In this document: positions 9,153-17,291 of the stretch, one piece after another
Layout: each line of letters opens with the position of its first letter
How positions within the stretch are numbered: position 1 is the stretch's first letter
NCBI GenBank assembly: GCA_003427395.1
Contig: BFEA01000147.1
Span: 2,685,783 to 2,706,495, forward strand
Direction of reading: 5' to 3'
Source: Chara braunii
Lineage: Eukaryota; Streptophyta; Charophyceae; Charales; Characeae
Length of the DNA: 20,713 bases
Position numbers and translations under genes: made by a program
The notes under the pieces: model-generated
The model's input: the letters and a program-made list of their open reading frames with translations, nothing else
The model's database searches: none
Told to the model about the DNA's origin: nothing

Positions 9153-10600
9153 TTAGGGCCACTGCATATTACCCACTGCAATGTGACCAAGCGAATAGTC
9201 CCTTGATCACTGGACCGTCGGACCCTCTTCTGAGAATTAATTAAACAGTAGTAATCACTCCAAAACCCAATTTTAACCAGGACCGAAAAGTAGTTAGATA
9301 AGGTCTTAGATAAGGATTTGTCTGATCCTTATGCACAAGTGGGAGGGGTTGTCTGTATCTCATACTTCCTCCTTTCCATTGGCGTTCTCCCCCTTGCTTC
9401 CCCTTCTACATCAAACTTCGCACGGAGCCGAGAAAAAATGCCAGCGTTTCAAAGAGGCGGCCGCTCATCCAACCCTTATGATGTCAAGACCTTGTTAAAA
9501 TGAAGATCGCAATGGTCAAACTCATCAGTTTTAAGTGTCCTTGATACATGGGAAAACTGATCTTCGGTACGTACCTCCAATCAAAAGTTACAGTCTTTAA
9601 TACACCACCGTGTCGAGGTACCTCGTGAAAACTTCTTTCCCAAATTCTCTCATTCTGTTTAGATACTTCTCAACTGAGTATGTCATGTTCTGAGGTCCTT
9701 TTGTTGGTCAGTCTTGCTATTGTGACTGGCTCAAAGATGAACAAATAAGTAGATACGTAAGATTATATAAGTAAATAAAATGTGTTTCTAATGCTCTGTC
9801 GCAGCTGGCACCTTTTTGGGCTACAGTCAATGGCCGACTGCTGCCCTCTTCCATATGCACATATACAGAGCTTTGTCCCTTCAGCCAGATCTTTATTGAT
9901 GTAGGCAAGCTAGCCAAATCCGGTTTAGTAACCTGATTAATGACATGCTATGGAGACTAGCCCTGTATGGTGTGTTCATCTGATTTATCTCAAGAACTCG
10001 TGAAAACTGTTTCTCTGAAGTCATCGACTGACCTGGTTGCAACAGAGTTTGTAAACCTCCATCATGCTTATATCACCACGGGAGGAAAAATTTGTGGACT
10101 TCCTCTATGATACATTTTTGAACATAACCAACCTCGAAAGCTGAATCCCAATGATAAACTTCTTTGATATCAGTGTCTGATTTCTCCCTCTGTCAACTGG
10201 TCATCTCTCTCATGGACTCTTGCAGCCGCTCTTTCGAGCACTTCTAGGCGCGTGGGAGCAAGCATACACACGTTCTAACTAGACTGTATTTGGTCTGGAT
10301 AAGAGCGAGGCAGACCCTGCAACCCCCACTTCTCACTCTCTCGCCCATCTTATTCTCGCTCAGCCTTTCTTTCTCTCTCTGTTCAACTGTATTGCCCATT
10401 CCTACTCGACGCACTTGCTCTGCGCGTGATGTCTTCCGTATATTTACCCGCACACCACAACAGATTAGCGTCAACCCGATTTTGAGTTCATCTGGTCGAA
10501 CTAAGGAACAGGTGCATACAATCAAGAAAACAATTGCTTTCTCCCTTACACGTTCCTCCATCACTCACTCTTTGTCGTTCCATTACTCGCGCAAACTTCT
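9153..10600. other. Region without a recognisable gene
   Basis: No domain or repeat array is recognised. A minus-strand frame from 10225 to 9893 has 110 codons with only two internal stops (it includes WDSAFEVGYVQKCIIEEVHK). Another short minus-strand stretch near 9700-9606 reads YSVEKYLNRMREFGKEVFTR. They could be remnants of coding sequence, perhaps from a mobile element, but I do not recognise a family. Confidence 0.35.
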
Positions 10601-10660
10601 GCTCTCTCCCTTCTCTCTCTCTCTCTCTATCTCACTGTCTCTTTCACTCTCACTCTCTCT
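10601..10660. repeat. Imperfect CT-rich microsatellite
   Basis: Runs of tctctct with interruptions (atctcactg, tttcactctcac). The flanking 10300-10600 is also pyrimidine-rich, which explains the low-complexity, serine/leucine-rich open frame over it. Confidence 0.8.
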
Positions 10661-11149
10661 GAACGTGACACACTTGTGAACATAGATCCACGCTCCAGTG
10701 CCGCTCACTGTAATTAGAGAGAATCTTTGGTTGGAACATAAGAATAGGTTGCAATATTTATTTATTTATTAAATCATTGTTCTTCGTACACTCAGGACCT
10801 TTCCCGACTACTCACCAGATAAAACTACTCACCAATCCAACGAACTAAGATGAATCTTCACCACGGACATAGGGAGACCGCCATAACCTGTGTCTCCTGT
10901 ATACTGCATCTTGCGCCCGATGATCACCAGTGAAGGAAAAGGGAAAGTATCTCAAGGATGGAAAACTTCGTCTTGCAGGTATATGCTCAACGTTTGTGAC
11001 CGTCTTGTTGATGACATCACATCCAACAGTTGACATAATTCCCTCCTTGCTTGCCGTATGGCACACGAGCGTCTGTCCTTGAATCCCCGACAAATCATTT
11101 TCTTTGTCTGCCCCGCATGTGTATCGACGGTGCCGGACTGAGTGGCCAA

Positions 11150-11500
11150 AAGTCAAAACCCTAGCATATGCAACGGCCAGGCGGCAGTCCATCCCGTCGA
11201 TGGGTGACACATATGCATGTGTCCTTGGTTATCCTGTCTGCTGTGCGGCATCAAAAATCATGCATGCCAGGAAGGAGACAAGTCAAAACCCTTGTCTCTT
11301 TTTCAACTGCTTAGTGGTCATCCAACGGGTCGTCAAGTGGCACAAGGGTCCGTGTCATTGGTTGCCAGGCAACTCTTCCGCTCTGCCCGTATTGGGTGAA
11401 TGTTGAGAACCAAGATCAAAAGTCCAACCCTAGTCCCTCTTGTAACGGCCAAGTGGCCGTTTCCCTGGGCCAACAGCTGGCTGTTGTGCCCGTCGACACG
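11150..11500. repeat. Degenerate ~130-bp repeat packed with short hairpins
   Basis: The phrase agtcaaaaccc(t) starts three diverged units near 11151, 11281 and 11420. Perfect inverted repeats are: ccatc 11189-11193 with gatgg 11199-11203; gacacat 11206-11212 with atgtgtc 11217-11223; gagacaag 11275-11282 with cttgtctc 11291-11298; gttgcc 11361-11366 with ggcaac 11368-11373; aacggcc 11444-11450 with ggccgtt 11455-11461; caacagc 11471-11477 with gctgttg 11480-11486. No coding sequence is recognised here or in the flanks (10660-11150, 11500-11720). Confidence 0.7.
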
Positions 11501-11723
11501 TGGCACCTGAGCACCCACGTACGTATCGCTGGAACCGGGGAGGGTACTGCCTAAGTAGAGCAGGCCTAGTGGTACTACCGCCGACGCTGATTCCAGGTCC
11601 GGTAGTCCCGCTGGTGGAGCTGGTTTCCAGACCTGGCTGCTGAAATACGATCCCGGCAGACACCCTCTGATCTGGATCTAGGCCTTGCTAACATGAGTAC
11701 CGCCGGCATTTAGACCGACTTCT

Positions 11724-11760
11724 TTTATTATTATTATTTTTATTTTATTTATTATCAAGG
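11724..11760. repeat. TTATT-type microsatellite
   Basis: Tandem ttatta/tttta units, the complement-strand type of the AAATA patches elsewhere in the window. Confidence 0.8.
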
Positions 11761-12224
11761 CTAGTCGAGCCCTTTGCACAAAAAAAATCAGCGGTTGGTC
11801 GCGGAATGATCAGGGCTAATTAACTTGATGACCCATGCCATTAACCCCTTGCCGTTAAGCAGAACAGCTGAACCGTGGCTCACTCAGGTTGGGCTAGTGG
11901 AATACGTCTTACCCCGCAGGTTAGAACGTCAAACCGGTGTGGCAAATTTTGACACACCGAGGAAGGCCAGAAGGTCGGGCCCTCCGACACCGTATCTTGA
12001 GCTGCGGCAAGAGCATTTCAGATCTCGAGTTGTGGAAGGCAGACCTCGTCGGAGAGGGGTGTTGTTGTGAATCGGGCGGATCGCCAGAGAGTAAACGACC
12101 GAAGGTTTGACTTTAAATTGGTCAAGATTCTGCGATTTGGCCGCCATTGCGGGCCCCTTAGGCGAGTCAAGGAACCAAGGCCCTCTTCTGCGAGTTACGT
12201 TGTCAACAGAAAAATTCCCACGAA

Positions 12225-12720
12225 AAATGAAAGTTGAAAAAACATTCCATAAAAAAAATTCCTTCATATTTATAAATTATTATCCAATTTTTGTCCTATT
12301 CTGAAATTTACAGTTTTATTTGATAAATTTTCGTCCAAATATGAGTTTTCCCCTCCAACTACATCTATTTATTCTCACGAAATGAAAGTCAGGACGAGTT
12401 TATTGAATTTTTTAATTAAAATTTCATTTTATGACAACAAATATCTTCTAATTTAGATTAGATTAATCTATTTATGACTGAAAATCCTTGCTTAGAATGA
12501 CAGTCCAATTAAAATATTTCATGAACTCATCCAGATTTTCATTCTATCTCTAGCATGCAGTTCAAATAAGAATGGACACCCCATTTTTGGAATAAAAGTT
12601 TTCAAGTAAGACGAAAAATTTTAAAATTGGAATGACATTTTTTAAGATGGAATGAAAATTTAAAATTTAGAATGTAATTTCACTATAGAATGATTATTTA
12701 ATTTCGAAAATTTTTTCTGT
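12225..12720. other. AT-rich stretch with degenerate GAATG repeats
   Basis: Strongly AT-rich. From about 12495 onward the phrase (t)agaatg/ggaatga recurs at roughly 20-30 bp intervals (for example 12569, 12630, 12648, 12669, 12687). No gene or RNA is recognised. The preceding stretch 11760-12225 is GC-richer and also without a recognisable gene. Confidence 0.55.
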
Positions 12721-12799
12721 TGGTCCCTCTCCTGTATCTCGAGAGTCTGAAACCCCTCTCTCTTCCCTTCTTACTACTCTAAGTTTAATCTTTGGTTAC

Positions 12800-12905
12800 G
12801 AGAGGCAGGTGACAGGCGGGATTGCAACCCGTAGGACCGCATCAAGACTCTGTGGGGAGTGTGCCCACCGATTGCGGGAGCTCTACCGAAACTTAGGAAG
12901 AGTTA
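12800..12905 (-). other. tRNA-like segment, possible SINE head or tRNA relic
   Basis: Read on the minus strand, gctaagtttcggtagagctc-like sequence (12878-12896) resembles a tRNA D-arm and A box. acgggttgcaatcccgc (about 12816-12832) forms a T-arm with a 5-bp stem and a 7-nt loop TTGCAAT; the usual loop is TTCGAAT. The two arms are about 45 nt apart, longer than in a standard tRNA, and I could not pair an acceptor stem. A functional tRNA is therefore unlikely. A tRNA-derived SINE promoter or an intron-bearing relic would fit. Chance is possible. Confidence 0.3.
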
Positions 12906-13188
12906 TGGAGGCAGATAACTAAGAGGTAATCATTTGCTTCCGCTCTATAAACCCAGTTATAACTCTTATCTGTATTTCTTGCTATGGTTGACTTCGTATA
13001 TTTCCTGCATCGCTACTTTGACTTAAGTTCGACTTTCAGGACACAAACCAGACTTAACTAAAGGAATGATTGTGCAAGTTCAGTTTCAACTTTGTTGTGT
13101 TGACTGAAAGCAGATTGTGAAAAGGCATTGCATCTGGGGGAAAGGTGGTAGGAAGGTTGTATTGCTTGTGTCTGACTGGGTCAACCAA

Positions 13189-13901
13189 AGGTTAGGAGAG
13201 TCTCCATAAGATTGGAGGGCCTAGTGCTATGTTTATTTTTGATTGTTTGAAGGACCAGACAAGTTCCCATAAGATTGGGTGGTCTGGTTGCTTTGACTTG
13301 TAAGGGTTGTTTGTGTTTGACTTTTAGGGACGAAACATTTTTCCATAAGATTTGATGACTTTTTTTTTGTTTTGTTTTTTTTTTTTACTAGTTTCTGAAA
13401 GAGAGTTGGGCATGTTCCATAAGATTGGATGACTCTAACTTTCTTTTTTTCGTTCTGAGGAAAATTCGGGCAAAGAACTGGACAGGTTTCCATAAGATTG
13501 GGTGGTCTAGTCTGGAGCTACGCACATGTTATAACCAAAGAGATAAATTTGTTTATATTTTTATACTATTTTACTTATGAACAGGTTAGTCATGCATTTT
13601 TTCATAAGATTGGATGATCTGACTATAGCTTATCATCAACTGAAGAGAGTATAAATTAAGAATAAACTCTGGTAAGGAGGGACAGGCTGAACCTTGATCT
13701 AAGATGATCGGTTCAGTCATACGCTACCTTAAAAGACTAAGTATCGACAATTATATATAACTTGGATACTTAAACAGTTCAGGGCGACTAGGTTGGACAA
13801 CCTAGTCATATGCCCAAGGAAGGTAAAAGTTTTAATGCCCTGTGTTTGTGTATATTCAATAGTTGAGCTAGACAAATTTCCATAAGATTGAACGGTTTAA
13901 C
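13189..13901. repeat. ~73-bp hairpin repeat with ttccataagattgg core
   Basis: The core ccataagattgg-type sequence occurs seven times, at 13204, 13267, 13343, 13417, 13490, 13602 and 13880. Spacing is 63-76 bp in the first five, then 112 and 278. In six copies the flanks pair, and the paired sequences differ: gttagg 13191-13196 with cctagt 13220-13225 (two G-T pairs); accagac 13254-13260 with gtctggt 13282-13288; agagt 13402-13406 with actct 13432-13436; actggac 13477-13483 with gtctagt 13505-13511 (one G-T pair); tagtca 13587-13592 with tgacta 13620-13625; gctagac 13867-13873 with gtttaac 13895-13901 (one mismatch, one G-T). In three copies the loop is exactly 21 nt. The 13343 copy shows no clear stem. 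Confidence 0.8.
13687..13815. repeat. Three consecutive longer hairpins
   Basis: ctgaacc 13687-13693 pairs with ggttcag 13710-13716. taagtatc 13738-13745 pairs with gatactta 13765-13772. gactaggttg 13786-13795 pairs with caacctagtc 13798-13807 (10 bp perfect, 2-nt loop), enclosed by gggc 13782-13785 and gccc 13812-13815. They sit between the sixth and seventh copies of the ccataagattgg repeat. Confidence 0.8.
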
Positions 13902-14224
13902 TTTATGCCTTATGTAAATTGGGTATAAGGGATAAATCATTGAAAGACTACAAACTATTATTTGACAATGGTAACTTTGGGCTGGTGAGATTACTTACCT
14001 TTGTGGTTTGAATTTGCATGTGACTGAGATAAATCACTACTTATTTTAAGTTTTAGTTTAATAGGCAATCACTTTAGATGCTGGCCACGTGCTAGAGCTA
14101 TATGAGTTAGTTTTAATTTTTTGCATTTTCTTAGCTAACTTTTTTTTTTTTTTTTTACTTAGATCAATTCTCGCATTTTTTTGGATCATTTATTATACTT
14201 TGTCTTATATAAATCTTGGTAAGC

Positions 14225-14790
14225 TACATTCTCTATGAGAAGCGATGCCGAAATTTATACAAAACAAAAAAGTTAGTCAGATGTTGACTTCCCAAAGTTC
14301 AACTTGTTTAAATTTTACATATGGCTTAGTAAAAATTTGGAAAGTTTTTTTTTCTAAGGGGAGTGATGCCCAAATTTTTGCTAATTCAAAGAGTTAAACA
14401 AAATTGAACTTTGACAAGTCAAAGTAATTCATAGATTTTGAACTTAGCTTTGTATAAATTTTGGAAGACTATTTTCTCTACGGGAAGCGCTGCCGAAAAT
14501 TATATAAATCTAAGGAGTTAATTAAATTTTGTCTTGATATAACTCAAGACATATGTTTGAGTTCATATATGAGTTAGTATAAATCTGAAAAGTCTGTTTT
14601 TCTAAAGGAGATGCCGCTCAAATTTTTACTAATTCGGGTAGTTAGACAAAATTTGATTTTTCAGAGTTGATAATTATTTTAGTTTTTCGTATTTGAGCTA
14701 ATATAAATTCTAAAAATACACTTTTCCTATGGGAAGCGCTGCCGGAATTGTTTTTGTTTAGAGGAGTTAAATTATATTTTGACAGATGAC
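14225..14790. repeat. ~123-bp tandem repeat, five copies
   Basis: The core (a)agcgctgccgaaa(t) recurs at 14241, 14362, 14486, 14609 and 14735, that is, 121-126 bp apart. Units also share a tataaat phrase upstream of the core and a gagtta(a)acaaaattt phrase downstream. Copy 3 has attttc 14471-14476 facing gaaaat 14495-14500 around the core, and copy 5 has ttcc/ggaa in the equivalent place. The sequence is AT-rich and I see no coding capacity. Confidence 0.8.
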
Positions 14791-15771
14791 GATTCTAGCG
14801 ATTCATCCTTAAATAAAGGAAATTTTATCAAAGGTCTACTTTTCTTTGGACACTGACTTAGGGATAGACTTAGACTTAGTTAGCAGATAATTTTGAGTAA
14901 GGATGTGTTATGGAGATTTATTCCCCATACACCGATGATTTAGTTTGGGCATTGACTTGTCTTGTGTTACATGTTCTTTTTGATCGTTTGATTCAGAATC
15001 TGGGCTATATTCAACTTGATCCCAAGAGGATCATCATCTGTTGTCACTGCTAACAGGTCGGTCGTCGATTCCTCGGTTTACGCCTCAAATCCAATCTACT
15101 TTCGTTACCCAACCTAAAGGCTTTACCCCTGGTGGTTTTATTTATTTTATTAAGGTTTTCACTCAAACTTTTATTGAATGACCATTTAACAGAGGTGCTG
15201 AGTAATTATTTTGGAAGGTTGGACAAATGTTGGGGCTTGCGTGACTAAAGTTAGGGGTATGAGTATAGAGAATGATTGAAGTTGACCCCGTGTAGTGTGC
15301 GGTCCTTTGGTTAAATTTTTGATATGATTGCAAATATGTTCGTGGTTCGGACTTTGGATTTGATTGCCTACGATCACGCACATATATATGGCTGAGAGGA
15401 GTCCCACTGTGATTGTGAGAAGTGATTGTCGCATATTTATAATCTTTTATATATATTTATATATATACACGTTGGGTGTTCGCGCGACCTGTTGTGACCA
15501 TGTGCAAGGGTTAAACAGACTATGCATTGAGATAAAAGGGAAAACCTTTTTGGTCCTTTTTTTTTATAGTTGTTATAGTTGGACGTTGTAGTCCACGACA
15601 GCCGTCAAAGTCAAACCCATTGAGTTCTCTCCAGGCCCTGGATGATGGAGCTGGTCTCCAAGGCGATAAAAATCGATTGTCACCACATGTACGAACTTGT
15701 GTACCACCCACTCTCCGCAAGGTGCAGAAGAGGGTGTGGTTCTCAACCATACTTGGCGGTTGTTTAGCGTC
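14791..15771. other. Region without a recognisable gene
   Basis: Short open frames on both strands have no recognisable domain. A tatatatttatatatata patch lies near 15450-15470. No tandem array or transposon end was identified. Confidence 0.45.
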
Positions 15772-15989
15772 GAGAGATTAACCTCTCAAGACGCGTATCA
15801 GCCGACATTTAAGTGTCGAACGCGACCCTCGAGATTATCGAGGACCACGTAATTATGAGTACTACATAGTACGCCATCACTGCGACGACTTGCGTATGCA
15901 TGCATTGCTAGTCGATATGAGAAGGTCCGGCATCCGTGCGGTTTTATACTAAGTCTTGCGTGTGGCGCCTATCCGATTTCCACGTCGGA
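15772..15989. repeat. Cluster of six short perfect hairpins
   Basis: gagag 15772-15776 with ctctc 15783-15787; cgaca 15803-15807 with tgtcg 15814-15818; cctcga 15827-15832 with tcgagg 15838-15843; gtact 15859-15863 with agtac 15868-15872; cgact 15886-15890 with agtcg 15910-15914; tccga 15972-15976 with tcgga 15985-15989. Loops are 4-19 nt. The arms do not share sequence with each other. Confidence 0.65.
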
Positions 15990-16884
15990 AGGTTATGGGA
16001 TGACTACAAAAGAGACTAGGAGTGTTGTTGTGTTATTTTGTATCGTGTCGTTCCATATGTGTGTGTGTTTATTTTTATGTTTTAAGTATGGTATAACGCG
16101 CGGTGAGTGAGATGCGTCCTAGTCGGCCGCTGACAAGCCGCGCTTGGGACCTCAGCCCCCCAGTGCATCAGTTCGCGTGCGGGTCCGATAGAGGCGTGGA
16201 ACCGCGCGTACCCCTTATGCGACAACATACAAGAAACGCCATCGGCTGGTCCACCTATGCGATTGCAACTGATTAACTTTTGTATTTTACTGTGGACTGG
16301 TAGCTCGGCAAGAATGCGCCCACCGAAGGGAGGTGACAACTTCCGCAGGTGGAGGTAAGTAGTACCTTACGTTGACCCTATCCTGTTGTAGGGCTCGCGA
16401 GAGGTATGGCTGGCGCACTCAGCCGGAGCGGCTTGCGGAAGCTCCATGTGTATTGCGAATAGACCAACTCCTGTGTGACGCGACCAGGAGGGTCCCGCCC
16501 TGCGTGGGACCGATGCGCTCAACAACGTCGTCGGGAGTGGCTGTGCTGATTGCCATGAAGTACGGCGCTCGACATCGTTACACGTTGATGTTCGCGGAGA
16601 CCGGCAGGGGCTTGGTGGTCAAGTGTCTCTCTGTGCTCTCCACATCTCTTCTCTTCGCCTCACTCTGTCTGCCTCTCCCTTGCGGATGATGGTGATTTGC
16701 TCTCCAACGCGGGCCACTGGAAGGGTGACATCATATCAATAAACGCGCTGGCCTACCTCATCCCACTCTGTGCCAATCGCCAGATCGGCGGAAGTTTGCT
16801 ATGTTGGTCTACATAGGTCGGGAGTGCCACGTTGGTTCCTTTTCTACAAATATTGCTTGATTGCCTGCTTGATTTATTGATTGA
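15990..16884. other. Region upstream of the GT14 gene, no gene seen
   Basis: Moderately GC-rich with open frames up to about 105 codons on either strand (for example 16372-16689 plus), none with a recognisable domain. It may be intergenic DNA or diverged repeat. Confidence 0.45.
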
Positions 16885-17156
16885 TTACGGTAGCTGCAAG
16901 GGAAAGGAAGGTAGGGGAGAGTAGTGGAGAGAAGGGCTGGTGACAAGAGGTACTTGTAGTAGGTGGAGAAGGGACCTAGGGATAGGGTTTTCCGGACAGC
17001 AGGGGGAAAGAGGAGGTGGATGAGAAGATAGATGTATTTGGTCGAGGGGAGGGTGGAGAAGGGCAGGAGGGAAGTTGCGTGACTTCACACTGAACAGAGG
17101 CTTGTCTACCGATGATGTGAACGTTAAGTAGCTGACAGGAGGGGGGGGGGGGGGGG
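16885..17156. repeat. Purine-rich tract ending in a G16 homopolymer
   Basis: From about 16895 to 17080 the plus strand is largely A/G (gggagagtagtggagagaag-type sequence) with many G3-G5 runs. It is followed by 16 consecutive G at 17141-17156. G-quadruplex or triplex formation on the coding strand just upstream of the GT14 gene is plausible. Confidence 0.75.
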
Positions 17157-17165
17157 AATAGGGTG

Positions 17166-17172
17166 TATAATA
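17166..17172 (+). promoter_or_regulatory. TATA-like box upstream of the GT14 gene
   Basis: TATAATA follows the G16 run directly and lies 126 bp upstream of the preferred start codon. A start of transcription 25-35 bp downstream (about 17195-17205) would give a 5' leader of about 90 nt and would exclude the earlier in-frame ATG at 17178. This is inference from spacing only. Confidence 0.35.
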
Positions 17173-17291
17173 GGTGAATGCTCTGTAGGTGTCGAGAAGA
17201 CGTGTGTGAAGTGAGCGGGCGGAACGACGAAAGGGGGAGGAGGGAGGGAAAATTTTTGCCGACCGATTGTCGCGCCAAGCTAGATCAGATC

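Noticed and set aside
10290-10679. 129-codon plus-strand open frame
   Set aside because: Ser/Leu-rich translation of a CT-rich tract; no domain.
16372-16689. 105-codon plus-strand open frame upstream of GT14
   Set aside because: No recognisable domain and no continuity with the GT14 frame; GC-rich DNA gives such frames by chance.
17178-17291. N-terminal extension of the GT14 protein from the first in-frame ATG
   Set aside because: The 38 residues are charged with no family similarity, and the membrane anchor fits a start at 17292 or 17295.
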